Source of the DNA: Legionella rowbothamii
GTDB lineage: Bacteria > Pseudomonadota > Gammaproteobacteria > Legionellales > Legionellaceae
NCBI RefSeq assembly: GCF_900639985.1
Contig: NZ_CAAAIM010000002.1
Coordinates: forward strand, 62,001-126,000
Length of the DNA: 64,000 bases
Direction: 5' to 3'
Position 1 is the stretch's first letter; every line of letters starts with the position of its first letter. The notes under the pieces were generated by a model. The model searched no databases. It was not told the origin of the DNA and saw only the letters and a list, made by a program, of their open reading frames with translations. Positions 1 through 7,653 of this stretch are shown one piece after another. A program made the translations under genes and the position numbers.

Positions 1-624
1 GGAAAGCATGGTGGAAAATTTGAGGCAGTTGTCTCTGCTAAAATCGCGATCGGTAAAAAATACTTCCGGTGTATCCCCGAGTAATTGTCCCATACTACGT
101 CTTAAGGTAAATGCCGCATTGACCTCTTCCGAAAGGGCGCTGTTTGGAAAAATATTGCGGATGGTGTGCGCTAATCGGCTGCGATGCTCATCCGGTGTTA
201 ATAATGCCAGACGTTCGGCAATAGCTATTTCATTGTTTTCTAATATTTCGCATGCTAAAACATTAAAACGTTCAAGCAAGTCTGGAGTATTTTCTTCTAA
301 TAAAAATGCATGCGGTTGTGTATTTTCGTTATCCAGGATACCCAGAAGGCGTATTTTAGTTTGTAGGGCATCGTCAATGACCAAATAAAAACAGGTATCA
401 GTTTGTACTGGTGAGTATAATGCTTTTGCTGCGCCCTTCAACTCGGCTAATTTATCTTGCGGGCAGCCACTTACCAGTTTAATCGCAAACTCGAGTTGTT
501 CCTCTTCCGACAGTTCCGCATCTAATACGTCTTGGTGTTCGGCGAAGATGTCTCCTGCATCGACATCATTAAATAAGTCATAAGGTTTTTTATGTTCTAA
601 TAAATCAAGACGACTATAGGTCAT
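1..624 (-). CDS. Hypothetical protein, 5' part only (3' end lies outside the window)
   Basis: An open frame on the minus strand runs from an ATG at 624 to the window edge, 208 codons without a stop. An AAGGAG ribosome site lies 7 bases before the ATG. The visible part is soluble and acidic (start MTYSRLDLLEHKKPYDLF), with no signal peptide or membrane segment and many Leu/Glu helices. I recognise no domain. It is divergent from hfq, with a 316-base spacer. From memory, the gene beside hfq in L. pneumophila encodes RavA, a Dot/Icm substrate. This could be its counterpart, but that rests only on gene order and I could not compare the sequences. Confidence 0.75.
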   Translation of the reverse strand, partial: MTYSRLDLLEHKKPYDLFNDVDAGDIFAEHQDVLDAELSEEEQLEFAIKLVSGCPQDKLAELKGAAKALYSPVQTDTCFYLVIDDALQTKIRLLGILDNENTQPHAFLLEENTPDLLERFNVLACEILENNEIAIAERLALLTPDEHRSRLAHTIRNIFPNSALSEEVNAAFTLRRSMGQLLGDTPEVFFTDRDFSRDNCLKFSTMLS

Positions 625-940
625 TTAAATCTCCTTAATGTTAATGGTTGGGAAGTTTTCCTACATCGCTACAGTGTTTCAATTAAGTATTTTAAAGTTC
701 TTTGGCGATAAATAAAAACTATGTCTAAACTTATAAAACATAGGTTTATGTGGTTTAGATCGCACGTGCATGAAGCATTTAAATCTCCCAAAGACCCAAG
801 ATTTAAATTTGTACAGATATAGTAACGGAATAAATTACAGCTGTCATGAATTTAAGCTAAAGTTTTCTGAGAAAATGTCGAATAAGTTATTAGATGCACG
901 TTTTGCCTTTTAAAATTACAATAACAACAAGGAGTGGGCA
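625..940. promoter_or_regulatory. Divergent spacer between the left-edge gene and hfq
   Basis: These 316 AT-rich bases must carry the start signals of both divergent genes. I see ribosome sites at both ends (AAGGAG before 624 on the minus strand, AAGGAG before hfq). I could not assign a convincing -35/-10 pair, RNA gene or small ORF. Confidence 0.4.
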
Positions 941-1198
941 ATGTCTAAAAATCATTTATTACAAGACCCCTTTTTAAATGAGTTGCGTAAAGAAAAGGTG
1001 CCTGTTTCCATTTTCTTAGTCAATGGAATTAAATTGCATGGTGTTGTGGATTCTTTTGATCAGTATGTAGTGATGTTAAAGAACTCCATTACCCAAATGG
1101 TTTATAAACATGCTATATCTACAGTAGTACCATCAAGGGCGGTAAAAGTTCCTACTGAGGATGGAGCTGGTGGAAGCGAGGGAACTGTGGCAGACTAG
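941..1198 (+). CDS. hfq: RNA chaperone Hfq
   Basis: Hfq forms a hexameric ring that binds small RNAs and mRNAs and promotes their pairing. The 85-residue protein carries the family sequence throughout: Q8-D9 near the N-terminus, the rim patch R16-K17-E18-K19, the Sm1 stretch [13 protein letters not shown] (22-34) and the Sm2 YKH triad at 55-57. Tyr42 replaces the Phe42 of E. coli. The tail after residue 66 is short and acidic (EDGAGGSEG). The start has an AAGGAG ribosome site. hflX follows 119 bases downstream, the usual gammaproteobacterial order, but two hairpins lie between them. Confidence 0.98.
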   Translation: MSKNHLLQDPFLNELRKEKVPVSIFLVNGIKLHGVVDSFDQYVVMLKNSITQMVYKHAISTVVPSRAVKVPTEDGAGGSEGTVAD

Positions 1199-1212
1199 GC
1201 ATTTTTAACAAC

Positions 1213-1286
1213 ATAAATTGGGGATATCCCAATTTATCCTAAAAAAAGCTGTGGGTTTGCATTAAATATTCCTCGCTTTTTTTAGG
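1213..1286 (+). terminator. Two tandem hairpins between hfq and hflX
   Basis: The first inverted repeat pairs 1213-1222 (ATAAATTGGG) with 1228-1237 (CCCAATTTAT), a 10-bp stem with a 5-base loop. It is followed at once by a perfect 12-bp inverted repeat, 1238-1249 (CCTAAAAAAAGC) with 1275-1286 (GCTTTTTTTAGG). The second arm supplies a run of seven T. The arrangement could end or attenuate hfq transcription before hflX, or act on both strands. The function is inferred from structure only. Confidence 0.5.
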
Positions 1287-1317
1287 TTAGTTGGCCTTTT
1301 TTGTCGGAGAATAAGTT

Positions 1318-2574
1318 TTGTTTGAACGTCCGCAAGGTGGTGAACGAGCTATACTCGTGCAATTGGCGCTGCCTGGGGTTGATGCTGAAAAAGCATTACA
1401 AGAATTTGAAGAGTTGGCATGTTCAGCGCAGGCTGAAATATTGGATTGCGTTTTAGGCACGCGTGCCACACCTGAAGCTAAATATTATATAGGTAAAGGT
1501 AAGGCGGAAGAGTTAGCACAGCTGGTTAAAGCCCTGGATGCCGAATTAGTCTTGGTCAACCATGAGTTATCTCCTTCACAAGAGCGCAACTTAGAGCGTT
1601 TGTTGGAATGTCGGGTCGTAGACCGTAGTGGCCTTATTCTCGATATTTTTGCACAACGTGCTCGTACCTTTGAAGGTAAATTACAGGTTGAGTTGGCGCA
1701 ATTGCAACATTTATCTACCCGATTAATCCGCGGTTGGACCCATTTAGAACGGCAAAAGGGTGGTATTGGCTTACGCGGTCCAGGTGAAACTCAGTTGGAA
1801 ACTGACCGACGTTTATTACGTGAGCGAATAAAATACATTAATAAACGCTTAGAAAAAGTACGTTGTAGTCGAGATCAAAATCGGCAGGCGCGTCGTAAAG
1901 CCTCTATGCCAACGGTTTCTTTGGTAGGTTATACTAATGCGGGTAAATCAACTCTATTTAATGTCTTAACCGGTGAAAGTATTTATGTAGCCGATCAATT
2001 ATTTGCGACACTAGATCCTACTATGCGGCAATTAAGTTTACCAGGCTCCTCTTCGGTTATTTTAACGGATACTGTAGGCTTTATTCGGGATTTACCGCAC
2101 CATTTAGTGGAAGCTTTTCGCGCTACTTTGGAAGAAACGCAACAGGCGGATTTATTGCTGCATGTTATTGATATTTCCGATCCGCATTGGCGCGATACGG
2201 TCTCCTCGGTGCAACAAGTTTTGGATGAGTTGGGAGTATTAGAAGTTCCGGTAATTCACGTATTCAATAAAATTGATTTGAAAGAAGATTGGGTGCCTAA
2301 GATTGATTACAATCAGGAATGGTGCAAAGTATGGATTTCTGCGGCGGCTAATCAAGGTTTGGATTTATTAAAAGAAGCCATTAGTACCCAGTTGCATGGT
2401 GCCATTTTGGTGGAAGATGTTCTATTGAAGCCTACACAAGCCAAACTTCGAGCCCAGCTCTATGAGCTAGGGGCCATTTTAAAAGAATCGATTAGTGACG
2501 AGGGTGAGTGGTTGCTGAAAATTCGCATCACACAGGCGCAAAAACAGCGTTTGTTTTTAAGTGAGACATCCTAA
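1318..2574 (+). CDS. hflX: GTPase HflX, ribosome-splitting factor
   Basis: HflX is a GTP-binding protein that binds 50S/70S ribosomes and helps rescue stalled ribosomes under stress. The 418-residue protein has the N-terminal HflX domain (about 1-195, with the conserved RTGLILDIFAQRA-like segment and the glycine-rich GGIGLRGPGETQLETDRR stretch). A G domain follows, with P-loop GYTNAGKS at about 204-211, switch II DTVGF at about 251-255 and NKID at about 317-320. The start is a TTG, preceded by GGAG about 10 bases upstream. It gives MFERPQ, which aligns with the MFDRY start of E. coli HflX. Length is normal for the family. Confidence 0.96.
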   Translation: MFERPQGGERAILVQLALPGVDAEKALQEFEELACSAQAEILDCVLGTRATPEAKYYIGKGKAEELAQLVKALDAELVLVNHELSPSQERNLERLLECRVVDRSGLILDIFAQRARTFEGKLQVELAQLQHLSTRLIRGWTHLERQKGGIGLRGPGETQLETDRRLLRERIKYINKRLEKVRCSRDQNRQARRKASMPTVSLVGYTNAGKSTLFNVLTGESIYVADQLFATLDPTMRQLSLPGSSSVILTDTVGFIRDLPHHLVEAFRATLEETQQADLLLHVIDISDPHWRDTVSSVQQVLDELGVLEVPVIHVFNKIDLKEDWVPKIDYNQEWCKVWISAAANQGLDLLKEAISTQLHGAILVEDVLLKPTQAKLRAQLYELGAILKESISDEGEWLLKIRITQAQKQRLFLSETS

Positions 2575-2735
2575 TAAGCTTAATGAACGGCACTACATCG
2601 TAGTAAAACATCCTCATTTTAGGGAGGTTTTATTGTAGCGTAGGTACTATTTTCTCCCTGAGAGTTCACATTATACCTCCTTAAAAACTAATTTTGATTA
2701 TAGATACTAAATTTTGACTATAAATGGATCATTTT

Positions 2736-4022
2736 TTATTGTTCTTGAGAAAGGTTTTCTAATGCGGGCACATTTTGATAGCAAAAAAAGTAGTAAAGTA
2801 GCAGCATTAATAATGCCCCTATATAGAAAGGGAGGTTAATTGATAATCCCAATAATGGGCCTGAAAGGAAACTTGCCGCAGCCATACAGATACCGATAAT
2901 ACTGGCCTGTAGCCCCATGGTTACTCCATGGTTCATTTCCGAGGATAGTTTTGACATAGTTGATAAATATAAAGGCATTAACACCGATGCAGCGAAAATA
3001 ATGCATACATTTCCTAAGATAAAAGTTAGGTAATTGCCAAAATAACTGACATAAAGTAGAGAGGCGATAATAGTGCATACCGAGAGTTTTTTCATTGCTA
3101 AACTTTCAAGTTTGGTGCTGGGTAACTTATTGGTGAGGTTTAATGCGAGCATGTAAAAAACTACCATCGAAGAAAACAATACCCCAATTTGATAACTATT
3201 AAAGCCAAGTTTTACCATGGCAAAAGGGACTATGGTAAGAAAATAAAAATACCAAGCGAGTTGATAAAGGAAAAACTCTTTAAACACAGGATGATTATAG
3301 GTATTTTTTTCAGCAGAGGGCTCTTCCTTTTCGGATTCATTAGCTACGGGTTGTAAAGGACCTATTAAGGTAAAGTTCATAATTTTCATGGCTAAAATCA
3401 AGAATAAGGGGGTGGCATAATAGTAGAGAGGAACTGTGCCGGTAAAATTAATTAAAAATCCGCAAATGACCGGTCCAATAAACAAGCCTCCGGCATTCAT
3501 GATTTCGGTCTTCCTAAATATCTCTGTTTTAGATTCTTTAATATGTGAGAGTAAAGACATAATTGCGACGCGCCCAAGCGTAAACCCCTCCAGGATTTTA
3601 CTGAGAATAAAGATGCTTAAATTGATGGTAATAAGACTATATATCCCTAGACTGGTCGCGATAATGGCACCTAGAAAAAAGTAGAAGAGAATTTTTTTCT
3701 CGCCATAACGATCCGCTAAGTATCCGCATATTAGCCCTCCCACCGTAGAGCCCAAAAAATAAGCACCAAGGGTTAATCCATAGATATTCAGCTTGGTATT
3801 TTGCGTTACGCCGGACAAAAATTCATTTTGATGTAAAAAAATAGCTCCTAATAGGATTGGTAGCATACTGGAACTTATGCTGATAAAGAACAACATAATA
3901 AAAGGAACATTAGATGGGAAAAAATTTTTAAAAAACAACCGGATAGAGGATTTCATTATGTTTCTGTATGTTTTTTGAACAACTAGTGTTTGACTATAGA
4001 CCATAGAACTATTTTTTTCCAC
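2736..4022 (-). CDS. MFS-family transporter
   Basis: This is a 428-residue inner-membrane protein with about 12 hydrophobic segments. It has the major facilitator motif A between helices 2 and 3 (GGLICGYLADRYGEKK). The substrate is unknown; drug/proton antiport is one possibility. The long open frame begins at a GTG at 4022. An internal ATG, 22 residues later (MKSSIRLFFKNFF), sits directly before the first membrane helix and may be the true start, but neither has a strong ribosome site. It converges with hflX and I see no operon partner. Confidence 0.85.
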   Translation of the reverse strand: MEKNSSMVYSQTLVVQKTYRNIMKSSIRLFFKNFFPSNVPFIMLFFISISSSMLPILLGAIFLHQNEFLSGVTQNTKLNIYGLTLGAYFLGSTVGGLICGYLADRYGEKKILFYFFLGAIIATSLGIYSLITINLSIFILSKILEGFTLGRVAIMSLLSHIKESKTEIFRKTEIMNAGGLFIGPVICGFLINFTGTVPLYYYATPLFLILAMKIMNFTLIGPLQPVANESEKEEPSAEKNTYNHPVFKEFFLYQLAWYFYFLTIVPFAMVKLGFNSYQIGVLFSSMVVFYMLALNLTNKLPSTKLESLAMKKLSVCTIIASLLYVSYFGNYLTFILGNVCIIFAASVLMPLYLSTMSKLSSEMNHGVTMGLQASIIGICMAAASFLSGPLLGLSINLPFYIGALLMLLLYYFFCYQNVPALENLSQEQ

Positions 4023-4163
4023 TGTTCATCTTAACATGATAACTGTTGCAAGGGCTGCTTAGGGAACCAAGTTTTTTCTTGCCATTGTCAATGTTACCTC
4101 TCTGTTTGACATACAATGGATCGCGCTATTTATAAGTAGAAGTGATAAGCAAGTGTAGGGATA

Positions 4164-4180
4164 CCGCGGTCAAGCCGCGG
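4164..4180. repeat. REP-like palindrome (CCGCGG-TCAAG-CCGCGG)
   Basis: A 6-bp GC-only stem (CCGCGG at 4164-4169 and 4175-4180) surrounds the loop TCAAG in otherwise AT-rich intergenic DNA, within GGATACCGCGGTCAAGCCGC. I recall similar GGATACCGCGGTCAAGCCGCGG strings scattered in Legionella genomes, so it is probably a dispersed palindromic repeat. Only one good copy is in this window. The rest of the 4023-4259 spacer shows nothing else. Confidence 0.5.
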
Positions 4181-4259
4181 GAATTAAGGTCACATAGTTC
4201 TTATTAGCAAGTATACTTAAGTAAGTTCCCTAAATTGTAAGCTCCCAGATTACATCATA

Positions 4260-4793
4260 TTAATTAGATGGAGCGGGGGGGCTTGAGCTTTCTGCTTGGC
4301 TTTCCTGAGCTTGTCTATCACTCGATGGCGATTTTTTATGTAAGAACCTTGGTAGTCTCAAAGAGGAAGATCTTTTCAATTTTTTCGTTTGGAGATGGGT
4401 CATAAAATCTGCATTTTCTTCTAAGTTGTTATACGTTAGTTTTTCAACATCATGAATTAGTTTTTCAAATCGGTCCAGTACTTCCGTTTTATCACGTTGG
4501 TGTTTTTGATATTTCTTATAAGTACTTAGGAATTTCTTTTTAAATACCTCCTGATTGACGTTGATTACCAAGTTGCCAGCGTCGCCCTCATTGGGCGTAA
4601 GGTAGGTAAGCACTATACTTTGTAGACGGGAATCAAATTTTTTACTACCAGCTACCCGGTAGCTGTCTTTTAAAAAGGAATAGAGTTCTATCATATTTCT
4701 TTGTTTAAAAAAGCTAAAAAATACTTTCTTTTCATCCGTTATAATAGAATCTTTGATGCGATGACATAAACAGCTTTTACTCTCGATACACAT
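4260..4793 (-). CDS. Hypothetical protein, hydrophilic, with Ser/Pro-rich C-terminus
   Basis: I do not recognise this 177-residue protein. It starts at an ATG with an AAGGAT ribosome site 7 bases upstream. It has no signal peptide or membrane helix. Residues 1-130 look helical and charged, with several Cys near the N-terminus (SKSCLCHR). The last 35 residues are basic and then rich in Ser, Gln, Glu and Pro (QESQAESSSPPAPSN). Such disordered, Ser/Glu-rich tails are common in Dot/Icm substrates of Legionella, so an effector role is possible but unproven. The upstream sequence is very AT-rich. Confidence 0.65.
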   Translation of the reverse strand: MCIESKSCLCHRIKDSIITDEKKVFFSFFKQRNMIELYSFLKDSYRVAGSKKFDSRLQSIVLTYLTPNEGDAGNLVINVNQEVFKKKFLSTYKKYQKHQRDKTEVLDRFEKLIHDVEKLTYNNLEENADFMTHLQTKKLKRSSSLRLPRFLHKKSPSSDRQAQESQAESSSPPAPSN

Positions 4794-4921
4794 GAAAATT
4801 ATCCTTAATTTATAATTATAAAATTCGCAATTTTTATTAAATATAGCTTCTTTTTTGCCAATATGTTGTAGAAACAGATTCTCTAATCATTATAAATACA
4901 TCGATAGATGAAAAAATTTCA

Positions 4922-5235
4922 GTGCCAAGAAAAGTAATTCATGTGGAGATGGATTGTTTTTATGCTGCTATTGCAATGAGAGATAATTGATTACGTATCT
5001 AGGAACATTCGGCTGCTTTTTTAATAAAAATTACTTATTAAAATAAAAAATAGCGATTTAAAGTGTTGTCTACAGAGATTAAAAGTACCCAGCTTAGTTT
5101 TGAATATGATAGGAAATTATTTCAGAAAATTACCCTTATACTACCCTAAGCTCACCCGCTTACTGGGTTAGGGGCCATTATCAACAGCAACCTGTAGAAG
5201 AAGAGTCGTATTATCAAATATCTTTGTTTGATTAG
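4922..5235 (+). pseudogene. dinB: Decayed dinB (DNA polymerase IV) remnant
   Basis: From a GTG at 4922 the frame reads MPRKVIHVEMDCFYAAIAMRDN and then hits TGA at 4988. This is nearly identical to the E. coli DinB N-terminus (RKIIHVDMDCFFAAVEMRDN), including the catalytic Asp region. The other end also looks like DinB: a little-finger-like stretch with LFQK (about 5107-5118), then LTRLLG (about 5154-5171), and in another frame a tail ending QISLFD before TAG at 5233-5235. DinB proteins usually end in QLSLF. An intact gene would need about 1050 bases and only 314 remain, so roughly 700 bases of the core are deleted and at least two frame breaks or stops are present. It is non-functional. Confidence 0.8.
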
Positions 5236-5236
5236 A

Positions 5237-5695
5237 CTACCCAACCATGGCCTCTTCCAATGCTCTGACATCTTGCCCACCATAGAGAGTATTTACCAGT
5301 TCTCCTTGGGGATTAAACACAAAGGTAACAGGTACTCCAGTAATATCACCTAAGCCCAAGGCAAAGGCGGGATCGGTGCGTAGTGAGGGGTATTGGATAT
5401 TCAATTGCCTAATTAGACGGTGTTGTTTATCCAGTGGTAGTGCATCGTAATTTACAGCAAATAAGGCTACCGAATCATGCCCATGCTTGCGGTAAAACCG
5501 ATTAAGTTCGGGGATTTCTTCAACACAAGTTTTACACCAGCCCGCCCAGTAATTAATGAGCACCCATTTTCCTTTCAATGAGGCAAAAGAAATATCCCGT
5601 CCTTGAATATCACGCAGCAACACATCCGCTTGGCTTGCTGTAGTGATCGTCATTAATAGGACAGCAGATAGTAATGTTTTTATTAGCGCACTCAC
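5237..5695 (-). CDS. TlpA/ResA-like periplasmic thiol-disulfide reductase
   Basis: This is a 152-residue thioredoxin-fold protein with a cleavable signal peptide (hydrophobic 5-20, likely cut after SQA at 23). It has the redox motif W53-C54-K55-T56-C57 and the cis-proline in GVP (Pro122). WCxxC with this short TlpA-type fold suggests a membrane-side or periplasmic reductase, for example in cytochrome c maturation or repair of oxidised cysteines. The partner is unknown. The start is a GTG at 5695 with TAAGGT 7 bases upstream. Its 3' end abuts the dinB remnant on the other strand. Confidence 0.9.
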   Translation of the reverse strand: MSALIKTLLSAVLLMTITTASQADVLLRDIQGRDISFASLKGKWVLINYWAGWCKTCVEEIPELNRFYRKHGHDSVALFAVNYDALPLDKQHRLIRQLNIQYPSLRTDPAFALGLGDITGVPVTFVFNPQGELVNTLYGGQDVRALEEAMVG

Positions 5696-5843
5696 GATTT
5701 ACCTTAATAGCCAGGATTTCAATATGTGGATAGTATAGTGAATTCGCTATAAAAAAATAATACTATTTTTAAAGTGGGTACTATTTTTTACAAATAAGCG
5801 TCTATACTTCTCTATGATTTCAACATAACTAAGGAAAGTAATC

Positions 5844-6284
5844 ATGTACAAGAAAATTTTAGGAACATTCGTATTAGCATTTTCTTTAATTCTTTGCTCT
5901 ACGGCATTTGCTCATAATGGATGTGGGGAAGGCATGAAGCAAATGTTGGAGTCCTTAAAACTGGATGATGCACAAAAACAAAAAATTAAACCTATTTTGG
6001 AAAGCATGAAATCAACTATGCAGCAAAGTGGGGAACAGATGAGAGATTTAAGTAAACAAATCAATGAACAAGCTATTTCACCAAATATGGATCAATCTGC
6101 AGTGAGTGCTTTAATTGATAAAAAGACTAAGCTTCTTGGTGATATGATGAAAGCTAAAGTTTCTGCTAAAAATCAAATTTATGCAGTGCTCAATGATCAA
6201 CAAAAAGCTCAATTACACGGTATGATGAAAAAAATGGAAGAAAAAATGGCAGAGAAATTTAAAAGCTGTCATGACGAAGAATAA
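5844..6284 (+). CDS. Spy/CpxP-like periplasmic protein
   Basis: This is a 146-residue secreted helical protein. A signal peptide (MYKKILGTFVLAFSL... cut after AFA, residue 23) precedes a Met/Lys/Gln-rich body. Two LTxxQ-type repeats are visible as LDDAQ (about residues 41-45) and LNDQQ (about 117-121), the hallmark of the Spy/CpxP periplasmic chaperone and stress-sensor family. It probably responds to envelope stress, but I could not identify a clean CpxR box upstream. An AAGGA ribosome site precedes the ATG. A strong terminator follows at 6309, so it is likely monocistronic. Confidence 0.85.
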   Translation: MYKKILGTFVLAFSLILCSTAFAHNGCGEGMKQMLESLKLDDAQKQKIKPILESMKSTMQQSGEQMRDLSKQINEQAISPNMDQSAVSALIDKKTKLLGDMMKAKVSAKNQIYAVLNDQQKAQLHGMMKKMEEKMAEKFKSCHDEE

Positions 6285-6308
6285 TTATTCTACATATCCT
6301 GTTCATTT

Positions 6309-6338
6309 CAAGGCATCCAGAATATTCTGGATGCCTTG
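6309..6338 (+). terminator. Rho-independent terminator after the Spy-like gene
   Basis: A perfect 15-bp inverted repeat, CAAGGCATCCAGAAT paired with ATTCTGGATGCCTTG, is followed by TTGTTT. It lies 25 bases after the stop codon and isolates the Spy-like gene from pirin. Confidence 0.85.
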
Positions 6339-6512
6339 TTGTTTCGCGAAAACCATCTAAACCTGACCTTGAATTTTGCATTCATCGCATCCATCTAGAA
6401 AAATACCACGGTGGGAAAACGTTTTTTTTTGAACTATGCTTAAATTAGGCAGCCAAATAAAATCAATTTTCCGTTTGAACCGGGATTTTTGATTTAATGA
6501 GGAGGTGGCGCC

Positions 6513-7343
6513 ATGCGTGATATTAAAGTAGAGCGATTAACTTATGGCATGATGATCCGTGAAGGTGCGGGTGTTAAGTTGCATCGCTACATCGGGATTG
6601 AGCGTACGGATGAATTTGAGCCGTTGCTTTTACTCGATTATTTTGACAGTAATAATCCTATGGATTTTATGGCCGGTTTTCCACCCCATCCTCATCGTGG
6701 TTTTGAAACCATTACCTATTTACTCGATGGAAGTATTACCCATGAAGATAATAAGGGGCATAAAGGAACTATTGGGCCGGGAGATGTGCAATGGATGACT
6801 GCTGGTAAGGGAATTGTCCATTCTGAAATGCCCTCCGCAGAACATGGGCGCTTAACGGGTCTGCAATTGTGGTTGAATTTACCAGCTGCAGAAAAAATGC
6901 GGGAGCCTCGTTATCAAGAACTTCAAAGTGCGGACTTGCCTTTAGAGCATCATGATTCTGGGGCGGTAATCAAAGTGCTTGCGGGTACTACAGACAAAGG
7001 GACCACCTCACCAATTACCGATATTGCGACGGCTCCTTTATTTTTTGATATTAGCCTGCCTCTAGGAACAAGCATTCAACAACATATTTCTGCAGATTAT
7101 CAGGCGGTATTATTAGTCATCTCTGGTGCAATTTTGGTTGGTGAACAATTGATACCACAAGGTGGGTTAGCCAAGCTGAGTGTAGGTGACGTGTTAACTT
7201 TAACCGCTGAAAAAGATAGCCAGTGTTTGCTTATTGCTGCGGCGAAGCTGCATGAACCGATTGCGCGTCATGGGCCTTTTGTCATGAACACCCCTGGAGA
7301 GGTTATGCAAGCATTGGATGATTTTCGCCAAGGCCGGTTTTAA
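6513..7343 (+). CDS. Pirin family protein
   Basis: This is a bicupin protein of 276 residues. The N-terminal cupin carries the pirin metal site H59, H61, H103 and E105 (motifs FPPHPHRGFET and GIVHSEMP), matching human pirin H56/H58/H101/E103. The C-terminal cupin (about 150-276) has no metal ligands, as is usual. Bacterial pirins act as quercetin dioxygenases or bind enzymes such as pyruvate dehydrogenase; which applies here cannot be told. A strong GAGGAGG ribosome site precedes the ATG. Confidence 0.94.
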   Translation: MRDIKVERLTYGMMIREGAGVKLHRYIGIERTDEFEPLLLLDYFDSNNPMDFMAGFPPHPHRGFETITYLLDGSITHEDNKGHKGTIGPGDVQWMTAGKGIVHSEMPSAEHGRLTGLQLWLNLPAAEKMREPRYQELQSADLPLEHHDSGAVIKVLAGTTDKGTTSPITDIATAPLFFDISLPLGTSIQQHISADYQAVLLVISGAILVGEQLIPQGGLAKLSVGDVLTLTAEKDSQCLLIAAAKLHEPIARHGPFVMNTPGEVMQALDDFRQGRF

Positions 7344-7488
7344 GATTTAGCCTGGAGGGTATAGGAAATTCAAAGGTGAAAAGGAGTGATTTTTTGTACA
7401 GTATAATCGTCTTCATTTATCTGCGATTGCGGTGTGATGAGCTAGGTGAGGTCGATGGATAAGGATTAATTTAATTCAGACAGGATAG

Positions 7489-7653
7489 TTAATTACCGTA
7501 TTAAAAAAAGACGAAGTAATCCCATTAATTGATGCGAATGGGATTTTGGAGCGCGATTTGAGCGGTGTAATTTATGAGCTGTCGAAACCTGGTTGTTTCG
7601 TTGCCTACTCTCAAGACGTGTTAACTAATGGCCAACCATTCGCCCAACAATGA
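7489..7653 (+). pseudogene. Possible gene fragment without a start codon
   Basis: The spacer after pirin contains a 54-codon open stretch that reads like real protein (VIPLIDANGILERDLSGV, then YELSKPGCFVAYSQDVLTNG). It has no ATG, GTG or TTG start, and a TAG lies directly before it. Its 3' end overlaps the end of the S28 peptidase gene on the other strand. It may be the tail of a lost gene, or chance. I cannot name a family. Nothing else is seen in 7344-7620. Confidence 0.3.

Noticed and set aside
8..388. Plus-strand 126-codon frame at the left edge
   Set aside because: It is antisense to a longer uninterrupted minus-strand frame (1-624) that has a good ribosome site and normal composition.
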